A DNA stretch of 64,000 bases from Caldilineaceae bacterium (GTDB lineage: Bacteria; Chloroflexota; Anaerolineae; Caldilineales; Caldilineaceae). The stretch is taken from the NCBI GenBank assembly GCA_022827195.1, contig JAJDTL010000020.1, positions 124,001 through 188,000 of the forward strand. The letters run 5' to 3'. A program made the translations under genes and the position numbers. Numbering within the stretch: the stretch's first letter is position 1; every line of letters begins with the position of its first letter. Shown here one piece after another: positions 1 to 8,553 of the stretch. The notes under the pieces are model-generated. The model saw only the letters and a list, made by a program, of their open reading frames with translations, did not search any database and was not told the DNA's origin.

Positions 1-838
1 CGATGAAGACGGTCGCTTCCAGCAGGGGAAGGTCGCGCCGCAGGAGCGCCTGCAGCGTGAGGTAGCCGATGCCGGGCCAGGCGAAGACGGTCTCGACCAG
101 GATTGCGCCGTTGAGCATTGAAGAGAGCATATCGCCGCTGATGGTTACGACGGGGATGGCGGCGTTTCTGAGGGCGTGCACGAAGACGATGCGCGCTTCG
201 CTGAGGCCCTTGGCGCGGGCGACGATGATATGGGGCCGGTTCATCTCTTCGAGCATGGCGCCGCGCGTGATCTGGGCGATGCGCCCCAGCGGGGAGTTCA
301 TCAGGGTCAAGGTGGGCAAGGCCATATACTCGAAGCCGCCGAAGCCGGAAGTCTTGAACCAGCCGAGCTGGACGGCGAAGATGAGGATCAGCATCAGCGC
401 CAGCCAGAAGTCGACCATGGAGACGCCGCCAAGCGAGAGGACGTTGACGACCCGGTCCAGGAAGGTGTTGGGGCGCAGCGCGGCGGCGGCGCCGAGGAGG
501 ATGCCCAGCGGCGCGGCGATCAGGAAGGCGGATGCGGTGAGTCGGAAGGTGGCGGGAAGGCGGCCCATAACGGTGTCAATGGCCGGGGTCTTCTGCCAGA
601 ATGAGTCCTGGAATTTGAACCGTACTGCGCCGGCGGCGAACTTGGCGTATTGGACGATCAGGGGATCGTTCAATCCGAGCTGATCGCGCACCTCTTGGAC
701 GCGTTCTTCGGTGGCTTCGACGCCCAACAGGATGCGGACGGGGTCGCCGACGACGCGGCCGGTTATGAAGACGATGGTGAGAACGGCGAAGGCGACGCCA
801 ATCGAATGGCCGAAGCGTCTGACCAGATAAAGAGTAAT
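1..838 (-). CDS. ABC transporter permease, DppB/OppB type (3' part outside window)
   Basis: Inner-membrane permease of a peptide/nickel/sugar-type ABC importer, working with the family-5 binding lipoproteins encoded upstream on the same strand. About 279 codons are visible. They hold hydrophobic helices and the cytoplasmic EAA loop (ARAKGLSEARIVFVHALRN, about 60 residues before the cut), which is diagnostic of the family. No ATG, GTG or TTG lies in frame near the expected N-terminus; an in-frame TGA is about 18 codons upstream. The best start is ATT at 838, seven bases after an AAAGGA ribosome site, giving ITLYLVRRFGHSIG, which matches how DppB proteins begin. The family call is firm; the start codon is inferred. 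Confidence 0.85.
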   Translation of the reverse strand, partial: MTLYLVRRFGHSIGVAFAVLTIVFITGRVVGDPVRILLGVEATEERVQEVRDQLGLNDPLIVQYAKFAAGAVRFKFQDSFWQKTPAIDTVMGRLPATFRLTASAFLIAAPLGILLGAAAALRPNTFLDRVVNVLSLGGVSMVDFWLALMLILIFAVQLGWFKTSGFGGFEYMALPTLTLMNSPLGRIAQITRGAMLEEMNRPHIIVARAKGLSEARIVFVHALRNAAIPVVTISGDMLSSMLNGAILVETVFAWPGIGYLTLQALLRRDLPLLEATVFI

Positions 839-876
839 TTCAGCGTCCTTTGGCTCGCGTAGCGGGATGTGGGGAG

Positions 877-905
877 AGAGGAGTGAGAAACAGTCTCACT
901 CCTCT
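877..905. promoter_or_regulatory. perfect 12-bp hairpin before the permease
   Basis: AGAGGAGTGAGA at 877-888 pairs with its exact complement at 894-905 around a five-base loop. It lies just upstream of the permease start on the minus strand, between the binding-protein gene and the permease. A run of six T follows on the plus strand only, so for the minus-strand operon it looks like a processing or stabilising stem rather than a terminator. Confidence 0.65.
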
Positions 906-924
906 GCTCTTTTTTCCACGGTGA

Positions 925-998
925 GGAGATGGTCGACGGCGGAGGCAGCCCTATATCTTCTCTGATTCGGGGCGGTCGCCGGCGCGGTCACCATCTCC
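925..998. repeat. inverted repeat GGAGATGGT / ACCATCTCC
   Basis: A 9-bp perfect inverted repeat with a 56-base interior lies in the spacer between the binding-protein gene and the permease. It is one of three stem-forming elements packed into this 262-base spacer. Confidence 0.4.
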
Positions 999-1006
999 GG
1001 TCAAGG

Positions 1007-1059
1007 CGCATCTCGCAGCGCCTGTTACTGCCGGGGGTCTGCGCTGCACGCGAGATGCG
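1007..1059. promoter_or_regulatory. intercistronic hairpin after binding-protein gene
   Basis: CGCATCTCGC at 1007-1016 pairs with GCGAGATGCG at 1050-1059. Inside it AGCGC at 1017-1021 pairs with GCGCT at 1041-1045, with three unpaired bases on one side. This gives about 15 bp starting 42 bases beyond the binding-protein stop codon. No T-run follows on the minus strand, so transcript protection is more likely than termination. Confidence 0.6.
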
Positions 1060-1100
1060 TTCGAACCGGTCGCGTCAACCGGATTGACGACTGCGGCCTC

Positions 1101-2696
1101 TTACTTGGGAGCCATCTCCTTGGCCTGCAGGCGGTGGTCCAGTTTGGCGGTCCATTCCAGGTCTTCGCTGACCAGGTAGGCCAGGTCCATGTGTGCAATC
1201 AGGCCGTAGGCAACATCGTCATAGGCGAGCTGTCCGGCCTCCTGCAGCTTCATGTCGCGGGCCTCGCCAGAGAGGGCGCCTCCTTCTCCCACCAACACGT
1301 CCATCTCGTCGTTGCAGTAGAGAGACACTGCGCCGCCGCAGACGAAGTAGTTGGCGTAGGAGTACCAGACGTCGAGGATCTCATTCCCGTGCAGGTGAAT
1401 GGCGACCCAGTGGGGCTGGCCCTCCAGCTCCGACCAGTTGTGGCTGAAGGCAGGGTTGAAGGTATCCGGCGGCATGACGGCGACGGTGGGGTTGAAACCG
1501 ACGTCGCTAAGCATGCCTGCGACGGCCTGGACGACCTCGACGTGGCCGGCATGGAGACCCTGGCGTGAGGAGAGGGTGAACTCCTGGCCGACGTCTACGC
1601 CGTCAGCGGCGGCTGCTTCGAGCAGGGCGCGCGCCTCGTCCGGGTCGTAGGGATAGGGCTCAAGGCTCGGGTTGTGCCCGGTGGCGGTCGCATTGACGAT
1701 CTGGCCGGTGATGGTTGCGGCGCCGCCCAGAATCGTATCGATGATCGACGCCTTGTCGATCGCCAGGTTGAGGGCCAGGCGTACGCGTCTGTCGGAGAAG
1801 AGGCCCTGGTTGCCCATGCGAACGAACATGGTTTCAACGCTGGCTGCGGCCTCACAGCGCAGGTTGGGATCATCGGCGGCGGACTTGCACTGGTCGGGGG
1901 TGACAAACTGCGCGACATCGACCTCACCGGCCTGCGCCGCCGCTGCGCGCACTGTGTCTTCGGGCAGGAAGCGATAGATCAGCTTGTCGAAGGAGATCTT
2001 GCCTCCGGCGGCTTCGGGGTCGTCATTTCCCCACCAGTCCGGGTTGGCGACCATGATGAGCGATTCGCCGCGGCGCCACTCTTCCATCATGTAGGGGCCG
2101 GTGCCGATCAACTTGCTCGCATAGGTTTCCGGCGCTTCGTTGATCTGCTTGGGGGAGGAGATGACGACGAAGTACAGCTTCTCCAGCAGGATCTGGTCGG
2201 GAGCGGCGGCCGCGACGTTGACGGTGTATTCGTCCACAACTTCGGCGGTGAGCTCCGCGCCGATCGTTCCGGTCAGCGTCTGGCTCAGGTCGGCCGTCCA
2301 CATGTAGTTGATGCTGGTGGCGACGGCTTCGGCGTTGAAGGGAGCGCCGTCGTGGAAGGTTACGCCCTCGCGCAGGGTAAACTGGAGCGTCCTGTCATCG
2401 AGCCTTTCCCAGCTGGTGGCCAGCATGGGGAGGACTTCACCGGTCTCGTAGTTGCGCCTGACCAGCATCTCCATAATGTTGCGGCAGCCGTTGCAGTTGG
2501 TCTCACCGGCGACCCAGGTTGCCTCGAGGTGCGTGGGCTCCTGGCCGACTGCGACGGTGAGCACGCTCATCTCTTCTTCCATCATGCCCGTGTCGGCCGG
2601 TGCAACCGGCGCGACGCAGGCGGCGGCAATGAGCGCCATGAGCAGCAGTGCCGCCAGGGGCACGACTGTTCGCGTCAATGTCTTGCGCAGTGTCAT
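1101..2696 (-). CDS. ABC transporter substrate-binding lipoprotein, family 5 (copy A)
   Basis: Extracytoplasmic solute receptor of the DppA/OppA type, 531 residues. The N-terminus MTLRKTLTR precedes a hydrophobic stretch ending IAAACVAP, a lipoprotein signal with Cys at about residue 28. The mature part has the family signature (VLPMLATSWE, TLREGVTFHDGAPFNAEAV). The ATG at 2696 is chosen over an upstream in-frame start because a GAGGGAG ribosome site precedes it and the signal peptide then starts correctly. It is closely similar to the next gene upstream over its whole length and is followed by hairpins and the permease. The neighbouring isomerases and oxidoreductase suggest a sugar ligand, but the ligand cannot be read from the sequence. 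Confidence 0.93.
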   Translation of the reverse strand: MTLRKTLTRTVVPLAALLLMALIAAACVAPVAPADTGMMEEEMSVLTVAVGQEPTHLEATWVAGETNCNGCRNIMEMLVRRNYETGEVLPMLATSWERLDDRTLQFTLREGVTFHDGAPFNAEAVATSINYMWTADLSQTLTGTIGAELTAEVVDEYTVNVAAAAPDQILLEKLYFVVISSPKQINEAPETYASKLIGTGPYMMEEWRRGESLIMVANPDWWGNDDPEAAGGKISFDKLIYRFLPEDTVRAAAAQAGEVDVAQFVTPDQCKSAADDPNLRCEAAASVETMFVRMGNQGLFSDRRVRLALNLAIDKASIIDTILGGAATITGQIVNATATGHNPSLEPYPYDPDEARALLEAAAADGVDVGQEFTLSSRQGLHAGHVEVVQAVAGMLSDVGFNPTVAVMPPDTFNPAFSHNWSELEGQPHWVAIHLHGNEILDVWYSYANYFVCGGAVSLYCNDEMDVLVGEGGALSGEARDMKLQEAGQLAYDDVAYGLIAHMDLAYLVSEDLEWTAKLDHRLQAKEMAPK

Positions 2697-2736
2697 TGTT
2701 GCGTTTCTCCCTCTCGGTGATTGATAAACGACGGTC

Positions 2737-2768
2737 ACCTATTGACTGAGCTTTATCAGTCAATAGGT
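2737..2768. promoter_or_regulatory. perfect 13-bp hairpin between two binding-protein genes
   Basis: ACCTATTGACTGA at 2737-2749 pairs exactly with 2756-2768 around a six-base loop. It lies between copy B (upstream) and copy A (downstream), about 40 bases before the copy A start. No T-run follows on the minus strand. It could stabilise the 3' end of the copy B message. Confidence 0.65.
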
Positions 2769-2872
2769 AACCCTTGCTGTTTTTCACATCGGGCGTTCAG
2801 TGGTCCCGCCGGGTGTTCAGCAGCGCGGGCATTGGACCCTGGCGCATTAACCGTCGGGACAGCTGTAGGTTC

Positions 2873-4465
2873 TTACCTGGGGGCCATTTCCTTGGCCTGC
2901 AGGCGGTGGTCCAGTTTCACAGTCCATTCCAGGTCTTCGCTGACCAGGTAGGCGAGGTCCATGTGGGCGATCAGGCCGTGTGCATAGTCATCGTAGGCTA
3001 CCTGGGCGGCTTCCTGCAGTTTCAGGTCGCGGGCCTCACCCGAGAGGGTGCGGGCCTCTTCCCACAGCATGTCCACTTCCTCGTTGCAGTATTGGGAGAC
3101 GGGCCCGTCGCAGACGAAGTAGTTGACGTAGGAGAACCAGAGGTCGAGGATCTCATTGCCGTGCAGGTGGACGGCGACCCAGCGCGGCTGGCCTTCCATC
3201 TCGGCCCAATTGTGGCCGAAGGAGGGGTTGAAGGTGTCCGGGGGCATGACAGCGACGGTGGGGTTGAAGCCTACCTCGCTGAGCATCCCGCCAATGGCCT
3301 GAATGACCTCTACGTGGCCGGCGTGGAGGCCCTGGCGTGAGGCGAGGGTGAACTCCTCGCCGACGTCTACGCCGTCAGCGGCGGCGGCTTCGAGCAGGGC
3401 GCGCGCTGCGTCGGCATCGTAGGGATAGGGCTCAAGGTTTGGGTTGTGCCCGGTGGCGGTCGCGTTAACGATCTGTCCGGTGGTGGTGGCGGCGCCGCCC
3501 AGGATCGTATTGACGATCAAGTCTTTGTCGATCGCAAGGTTGAAGGCCTGGCGCACGCGAATGTCCTCGAAGAGGCCCTTATTGCCCATGCGTGCGAACA
3601 TGGTTTCAACGCTGGCTGCGGACTCGCAGCGCAGGTTGGGGTCGGCGGCGGCGGACTGGCACTGGTCGGGGGTGACAAACTGCGAGATGTCGACCTCACC
3701 GGCCTGTGCGGCTGCTGCGCGCACTGTGTCTTCGGGCAGGAAGCGATAGACCAACTTGTCGAAGGTGACCTTGCCGCCGGCCGCTTCGGGGTCGCCATGT
3801 CCCCACCAGTCCGGGTTGACGACGTAGGTGATCGACTCGCCGCGGCGCCACTCATCCATCATGTAGGGGCCGGTGCCGACCAGCTTGGTGGCATAGGTTT
3901 CCGGCTCTTCGTTGATCTGCTTGGCGGAGGAGATGACGACGAAGTACAACTTCTCCAGCAGGATCGGGTCGGGGTCCTGGGCGGAGACGTTGACGACGTA
4001 CTCGCTCACAGCTTCGGAGCTGAGGACACCGCCGACGAAGCCGGTCAGAACGTTGACCAGTTCAGCCTCCCACATGTAGTTGATGCTGGTGGCGACGGCT
4101 TCGGCGTTCAGGGGTGAGCCGTCGTGGAAGGTTACGCCCTCGCGCAGCGTGAACTGGATCGTGTAGTCATCAACTCGTTCCCAACTGGTGGCCAGCATGG
4201 GGATGACTTCGCCGGTCTCGTAGTTGCGCCTGACCAGCATCTCCATGACGTTGCGGCAGCCGTTGCAGTTGGTTTCACCGGCGGCCAGTGTTGCCTCCAG
4301 GGCCGTCGGCTCCTGGGCAACGGCGACGGTGAGCACCTTCATCTCTTCTTCCATCATGTCCCCACTCGTGTCGACCGGCGCCACGCATGCGGCGGCCAGG
4401 ATCGCTACGAGCAGCAGAGCTGCCAGGGGCACAGCGGTTCGTATCAGTGCCTTACGGAGTGCCAT
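2873..4465 (-). CDS. ABC transporter substrate-binding lipoprotein, family 5 (copy B)
   Basis: Tandem paralogue of the preceding gene, 530 residues, with the same lipoprotein signal (MALRKALIR, then ILAAACVAP) and the same family-5 core. Differences from copy A are scattered substitutions, including parts of the middle and late ligand-binding regions (for example LVNVLTGFVGGVL against LSQTLTGTIGAEL), so the two may bind related but different ligands. The start at 4465 is supported by AAAGGAG about 10 bases upstream; an earlier in-frame start would bury the signal peptide. A strong sigma-70-like promoter lies about 100 bases upstream, so copy B probably heads the transporter transcript. Confidence 0.93.
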   Translation of the reverse strand: MALRKALIRTAVPLAALLLVAILAAACVAPVDTSGDMMEEEMKVLTVAVAQEPTALEATLAAGETNCNGCRNVMEMLVRRNYETGEVIPMLATSWERVDDYTIQFTLREGVTFHDGSPLNAEAVATSINYMWEAELVNVLTGFVGGVLSSEAVSEYVVNVSAQDPDPILLEKLYFVVISSAKQINEEPETYATKLVGTGPYMMDEWRRGESITYVVNPDWWGHGDPEAAGGKVTFDKLVYRFLPEDTVRAAAAQAGEVDISQFVTPDQCQSAAADPNLRCESAASVETMFARMGNKGLFEDIRVRQAFNLAIDKDLIVNTILGGAATTTGQIVNATATGHNPNLEPYPYDADAARALLEAAAADGVDVGEEFTLASRQGLHAGHVEVIQAIGGMLSEVGFNPTVAVMPPDTFNPSFGHNWAEMEGQPRWVAVHLHGNEILDLWFSYVNYFVCDGPVSQYCNEEVDMLWEEARTLSGEARDLKLQEAAQVAYDDYAHGLIAHMDLAYLVSEDLEWTVKLDHRLQAKEMAPR

Positions 4466-4568
4466 CGTTTCGAGTCTCCTTTTGTCTGAGTTTTTCGAAT
4501 TGAGGATGAGGAACGGATTGATCCAATGCACCGGCGGTCGAACCTGCGGGCGCAGTCGGAATGACCCT

Positions 4569-4596
4569 ATTCTACAGAGAATTCATCTGGTGTCAA
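4569..4596 (-). promoter_or_regulatory. sigma-70-type promoter for the transporter operon
   Basis: Read on the minus strand, TTGACA (4596-4591) and TAGAAT (4574-4569) are separated by 16 bases, a perfect -35 and a near-perfect -10. It lies in the 209-base gap between the isomerase gene and binding protein copy B and points at copy B. Confidence 0.6.
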
Positions 4597-4674
4597 ACGC
4601 ACGTTATCGTGATCGGTCAGCGAAGAAAGGGCAGCGGGGCGAGAACAAGAATTCGGGAACGGAATTCGCCCTCT

Positions 4675-5490
4675 TTACGCCACTTCGATGGTGGTCAGGT
4701 AGCCGAGGCTTTCGCGGGCGGTGCGCTCGGCGCCGGGTGTGAAGTCGAAGACCTCGACGGAGAGCCAGCGCGTGTAGTCGAGGTCGGTCAGGGTCTGCAA
4801 TATGGGGCCGAAATCGAGCTCACCCATGCCTGGCCCGCGCAGGTTGGGGTCGTTGAGATGGACATGGTGGAAGAGGGGGTGCGCATTGCGGATCTGCTGC
4901 GGGATGGGGCGGACGTCGCTGCTCATTGCCTTGACATCGACCATCATCTGCAGGCCTGGGTGGTCGACCTGTCGCACCAGCTCTGCGGCCTCATCCACGT
5001 TGACGATGAAGTTGGTCTCGTTGCGGCTGAGGGGTTCGATGCAGAAGAGGACGCCCTGCTGCTGGGCGCGCTCGCCGCAGCGGCGCATGATCTCGGCGGT
5101 CGATTTCCAGGCCTCGGCGGGCGCGCGGCCGGGAGGGATGTCGCGCTGTTGGGGTGAGCCGAAGATGAGGACACCGCCGCCGAGCTCGGCGCAGCAATCG
5201 ATCAGGTCGATCAGGTATTGGGCGGTGCGGGCGCGGACGGCCGGGTCGGGATCGTTCAGCTGGAAGCCGTTGGTGTGCGCGAGCAGCCAGTGGAGGCCGA
5301 CCACGGACAGCCCGGCGTCCTCGATTGTGCGGCGGATTGTGCGCCGCTGGCCGCTGGAGAGGTCGGTTACAAGGTCGCAGAGGGTAAAGGGCGCCAGTTC
5401 GAGGCCGTGGTAACCGAGTTCGGCGACGAAGGCCGCGGTCTTGTCCAGGGGCCAGCCCTCGAAGAGCTCGTTGCAGATGGCATATTTCAT
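4675..5490 (-). CDS. sugar phosphate isomerase/epimerase (xylose isomerase-like TIM barrel)
   Basis: Cytoplasmic TIM-barrel enzyme of the AP-endonuclease-2/xylose isomerase-like fold, 271 residues, which in this family interconverts keto sugars or inosose-type compounds using a divalent metal. Metal-ligand positions are visible as Glu in FCIEPLSR, Asp in MMVDVKAM, His in HHVHLNDPN and Glu in LSVEVFDF. Length is normal. The ATG at 5490 has an AGGAC sequence upstream. It follows a second isomerase after 30 bases and belongs to the same minus-strand block. The exact substrate is unknown. Confidence 0.88.
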   Translation of the reverse strand: MKYAICNELFEGWPLDKTAAFVAELGYHGLELAPFTLCDLVTDLSSGQRRTIRRTIEDAGLSVVGLHWLLAHTNGFQLNDPDPAVRARTAQYLIDLIDCCAELGGGVLIFGSPQQRDIPPGRAPAEAWKSTAEIMRRCGERAQQQGVLFCIEPLSRNETNFIVNVDEAAELVRQVDHPGLQMMVDVKAMSSDVRPIPQQIRNAHPLFHHVHLNDPNLRGPGMGELDFGPILQTLTDLDYTRWLSVEVFDFTPGAERTARESLGYLTTIEVA

Positions 5491-5520
5491 CGCAATTCAG
5501 TCCTGAAGCTGTGCGGTGGG

Positions 5521-6396
5521 TCAGGCGCGCTCCATCAACGTGCGGAGGTAGGCCCCTTCCGACTTGACGATCTCGTCATCGTTGCCGGCGGCGAAGTTTT
5601 CGGGTGTGAACAGCTCAAGAGAGACCGCGCCCTCATAGCCCACGGTTTTGAGGTCGCTCATCAATTGGGGAATGTCGGCCAGACCCTCTCCCAGGCGTGC
5701 GCCGCGCCAATTCCAGGCGATATTGCCGGCGTCGGTGCGACCGGCAGCCTCGGGCACACGGTTGCCGACATGGCAGTGGGCCAGGTAGGGGCCGAGCAGG
5801 TCCAGGCCCATGCGGGTATCCTCGATGCCCACTTCGACCATGTTCTGAATATCGTATATGGCGCCGATGTGGTCCGGGTCGAGGTCGCGCAGCAGTTCGA
5901 GCGTACGCGAGGCGGTGACGGCGATTGTGCCGGTGTGGATTTCGTAGATCACCTTGACCCCGTGTGTGCGCGCCAGTTCGGTCAGGCTGGCAAAGCCGGC
6001 GCGGGCGGCGTGGAACTGGGGCCAGTAGGGTCTGGTGCGGTCGTGACCGGGCGCGCCGATGCGGATCAGCGGTGGCCGGTCGGGGTCGATGGCCAGAGCG
6101 CCCTTGAAGAGTTTCACAATCACTTCCGTTTCGCTATACACAAAGTTTGGCGCCAGCGCGGCGACGCGCAGACCGGTGCGCTGCGCTGCGGCGCGAATCC
6201 GCGGAGCCTTGTCGACGATGTTGTCGGGGCTTACGTCGGAGAGGTGGCGGCCCCAAAAGGAGGGTTCTGCGTTGGGATCTTCTGGGTTGTAGCGGCAGCG
6301 GAGCTCGACGGCGTCGTAGCCGTAGGTTTGCAGCTTGTCGAAGGTCTCGTCCAGGCCCCAGCGGGGCAGCATGACGGAGGTGCAACTCAGTTCCAT
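5521..6396 (-). CDS. sugar phosphate isomerase/epimerase (second family member)
   Basis: TIM-barrel isomerase/epimerase-like protein of 291 residues beginning MELSCTSVMLPRWGLDETFD. Candidate metal ligands are Glu in VIYEIHTGT, Asp in GAIYDIQNM, His in AHCHVGNRVP and Glu in VSLELFTPE. It is not a close copy of the neighbouring isomerase, so this is a functional pair rather than a recent duplication. The start at 6396 has AAAGGGAG upstream. Co-transcription with a Gfo/Idh/MocA oxidoreductase is a common arrangement in inositol and rare-sugar catabolism; the specific pathway is inferred only at that level. Confidence 0.88.
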   Translation of the reverse strand: MELSCTSVMLPRWGLDETFDKLQTYGYDAVELRCRYNPEDPNAEPSFWGRHLSDVSPDNIVDKAPRIRAAAQRTGLRVAALAPNFVYSETEVIVKLFKGALAIDPDRPPLIRIGAPGHDRTRPYWPQFHAARAGFASLTELARTHGVKVIYEIHTGTIAVTASRTLELLRDLDPDHIGAIYDIQNMVEVGIEDTRMGLDLLGPYLAHCHVGNRVPEAAGRTDAGNIAWNWRGARLGEGLADIPQLMSDLKTVGYEGAVSLELFTPENFAAGNDDEIVKSEGAYLRTLMERA

Positions 6397-6462
6397 GCGA
6401 TACTCCCTTTATTGTTGAAAGCGGTTGCGGCTATTCAATGTGCGGCGGTGAACTCCGACGAA

Positions 6463-7512
6463 TTATACGCCGGGGTTGAGCTCACGGCACTTTTCGAGGA
6501 CGGCGATCTGGGCGCGCACGCTTTCCGGCGTGATCTCCGGCTCGGCTCCTGCGCGGATGGCGGCGTAGAGGGAGCGGTAGAGTGCCTGTACATTGCCGGC
6601 GCCGTCGTAGTCGAGGGTCGCGCGCTCCTCTTTCCATGGGAGCTGCTCGCGATTGTAGGTGCGGTCGCGGGCGATGGGCGCTTCGTCCAGGACGAGGGGA
6701 GGCGCGTCGGCGGGGTCGAAATAGCGCCAGTGGGCCTCGTTGTGGTCGCAGACGAGGGAGCCTTGGGTGCCCAGCACGAGGAAGTTGGGCTGTGGAAAGG
6801 CACAGGCGGTGATGATGTTGATCTCGACGAGCGGTCCGCGTTTGGGCCTGAGGATGACCTTGACGTGGCTGTCGGCGTCGCCGGCGTAGAGAGGGGTGGT
6901 CTCCATGTGGCAGAAGACCTCCGGTTCGGGGTCGTCGATTAGGAGCATGCCCATGTCGACAAAGTGGGGCCCGCTGTTGTTGAGCATGCCGCCGCCGAAG
7001 CGCTTGGAAGTTTGCCAGTCCCAGCGGCGGTCGAAGCGGCCGTTGTGGATGCGGATTTCGATGATACGCCCGAGAACGCCGGAGGCGATGACCTCTCTGA
7101 CTTTGACGAAGTCGGCGGCGTAGCGCAGATTCTGGTGGACGGTGAGGATGCGGCCGGTCTCCTCGGCGACGGCGATCATGGCATCTGCGCCGGCGAGGTC
7201 GCTGGCCATCGGCTTTTCGACGATGACGTGCTGGCCGGCGCGCATGGCCGCGATCGACTGTTCGGCGTGGAGATTGCTGGGCGTGGCTACGACCATGAGC
7301 TCGACGGCCTCATCGGCCACCAGCTCGTCGTAGGTGGCGTAGGCGAGGCAGTCGAAGCGTTCGATGGCTTCGGCCTGGCGTTCGGGGTCGGGGTCGCAGA
7401 CGGCGACGACGCGGAACTGTTCGGGGAGGTGGGCGAAAGCGTTGGCGTGGTTGTTCCAGCCGGTGCGTCCGAGGCCGGCGATGCCTACGTTGATTGGGGT
7501 CTGGTCTGTCAT
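6463..7512 (-). CDS. Gfo/Idh/MocA family NAD(P)-dependent oxidoreductase
   Basis: 349-residue sugar or cyclitol dehydrogenase. The N-terminal Rossmann domain begins INVGIAGLGRTGWNNHANAF with the glycine-rich dinucleotide motif. The family EKP motif is present (HVIVEKPMASD, about residue 97), followed by the C-terminal alpha/beta substrate domain with GGGMLNNSGPHFVDMGMLL around residue 180. The start at 7512 is ATG; an upstream in-frame TTG would add a tail that does not fit the family. It sits between the deacetylase-like gene (16-base gap) and the isomerases, so it probably oxidises the sugar that the isomerases process. Confidence 0.92.
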   Translation of the reverse strand: MTDQTPINVGIAGLGRTGWNNHANAFAHLPEQFRVVAVCDPDPERQAEAIERFDCLAYATYDELVADEAVELMVVATPSNLHAEQSIAAMRAGQHVIVEKPMASDLAGADAMIAVAEETGRILTVHQNLRYAADFVKVREVIASGVLGRIIEIRIHNGRFDRRWDWQTSKRFGGGMLNNSGPHFVDMGMLLIDDPEPEVFCHMETTPLYAGDADSHVKVILRPKRGPLVEINIITACAFPQPNFLVLGTQGSLVCDHNEAHWRYFDPADAPPLVLDEAPIARDRTYNREQLPWKEERATLDYDGAGNVQALYRSLYAAIRAGAEPEITPESVRAQIAVLEKCRELNPGV

Positions 7513-7528
7513 GTCGGTGTCTTTCGAT

Positions 7529-8404
7529 TCACATTTTGTCAGCCGCAAGGGCGGGATGCCGGTGGATGTGATGGTAGATAGGTGTGCAGGAGGTTATCTC
7601 CATTTTGGCACCGGCGTCGTCGAGCAGCATGGTTATCTGCGCGGCCTGTTTGTCGACGCGGTAGATGGACCAGGGGTGGAAGATAGGCATGTAGTAGATA
7701 AGACCGTGCCGGACAGCGTAGTCGATGCCGGGCGCGTAGGCTCGGTAGACGCCCTGTGCGTCATGGGGCATTTTATCGGGATACGGCCAAGGCAGGAGCG
7801 GCGGCCAATGAACTTGGGCCGGCTGGCCGGTCAGGATGTTGTCGTGCCAGGCGTGGGAGGGCGTTTCGAGCAGTTCGGGGAATCCGTCCTGGGTATACCA
7901 GAAGGGCTGGTCGAGCAGGGCGGGCAGGGTGCCATTGGGACCCTTGCCTACGCTGCGCACATAACGGTAACCGGCCTCCCACATGACTTCGAGAACGGTG
8001 GGATGGCCGCGAAAGCCGTCGGTGTAACCGCCGGGCGCGGTCAGGCCGATCACTGGACGGCCGAAGGTATCTTCGATCAGCTTTTTTGCGTCGGCCAGCT
8101 CATATTGGAGCGCGTTTTTGTCGTCGCGCAGGGCGATCAGGTTGGGATGGGTGAAGGTGTGGCACTGGATATCGAAGAGCGGCTGGTCGAGGATAGCGCG
8201 CAGCTGCGGGCCGGCGAGCTCGAGCATTTTGGCGACGAGGAAGAAGGAGGCGGGTGCGTTGCGTTCCAGGTGAACGCCGGCGACCGCATCCACGCCTTCC
8301 AGGAACTCGGCGATATGCTCGGGCGTGTAGCTAAAGCCGTCCTGCGGTCTATCCCACCAGGGGTACACGGCCTCGGTGTCGTAGGCGGCTACATAGTAGG
8401 ACAC
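7529..8404 (-). CDS. polysaccharide deacetylase family protein (NodB-like)
   Basis: 291-residue protein of the NodB carbohydrate esterase fold. The zinc-binding His pair appears in FDIQCHTFTHPNL, the catalytic Asp candidate in AYDTEAVYPWWD near the N-terminus, and the arginine-loop equivalent in GLTAPGGYTDGF. Family members remove N- or O-acetyl groups from polysaccharides or hydrolyse related amides. No signal peptide is seen, so it is probably cytoplasmic and acts on an imported compound. The start is GTG at 8404, seven bases after AGAGAGG; a longer in-frame extension lacks a ribosome site. First gene of the minus-strand block. Confidence 0.8.
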   Translation of the reverse strand: MSYYVAAYDTEAVYPWWDRPQDGFSYTPEHIAEFLEGVDAVAGVHLERNAPASFFLVAKMLELAGPQLRAILDQPLFDIQCHTFTHPNLIALRDDKNALQYELADAKKLIEDTFGRPVIGLTAPGGYTDGFRGHPTVLEVMWEAGYRYVRSVGKGPNGTLPALLDQPFWYTQDGFPELLETPSHAWHDNILTGQPAQVHWPPLLPWPYPDKMPHDAQGVYRAYAPGIDYAVRHGLIYYMPIFHPWSIYRVDKQAAQITMLLDDAGAKMEITSCTPIYHHIHRHPALAADKM

Positions 8405-8459
8405 AGTGTGCCTCTCTTGGTATGAGGAGCATTCGAAGAGAGTCTCATTCCTCAGGACT

Positions 8460-8487
8460 TTGGCTTTGCAAACAGAAGTTGCATAAT
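8460..8487 (+). promoter_or_regulatory. candidate promoter of the toxin-antitoxin operon
   Basis: TTGGCT at 8460-8465 and CATAAT at 8482-8487 are 16 bases apart, a fair -35 and a good -10. Two small hairpins lie directly downstream of the expected transcription start. Confidence 0.45.
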
Positions 8488-8497
8488 GTAAAATCAG

Positions 8498-8530
8498 CAC
8501 GCAAAAGCGTGTAGCACACTTTCGTGTGCT
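8498..8530 (+). promoter_or_regulatory. two adjacent small palindromes, likely VapB operator
   Basis: CACGC-AAAA-GCGTG at 8498-8511 is followed by AGCACAC-TTTC-GTGTGCT at 8513-8530. The half-sites resemble each other (CACGC, CACAC). The position between the -10 box and the antitoxin start is where ribbon-helix-helix antitoxins bind to repress their own operon. Confidence 0.5.
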
Positions 8531-8553
8531 AACTAACGATAGGACTAATGCGC

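Noticed and set aside
5218-6942. 574-codon plus-strand frame
   Set aside because: Antisense to the isomerase and oxidoreductase genes; no recognisable domain.
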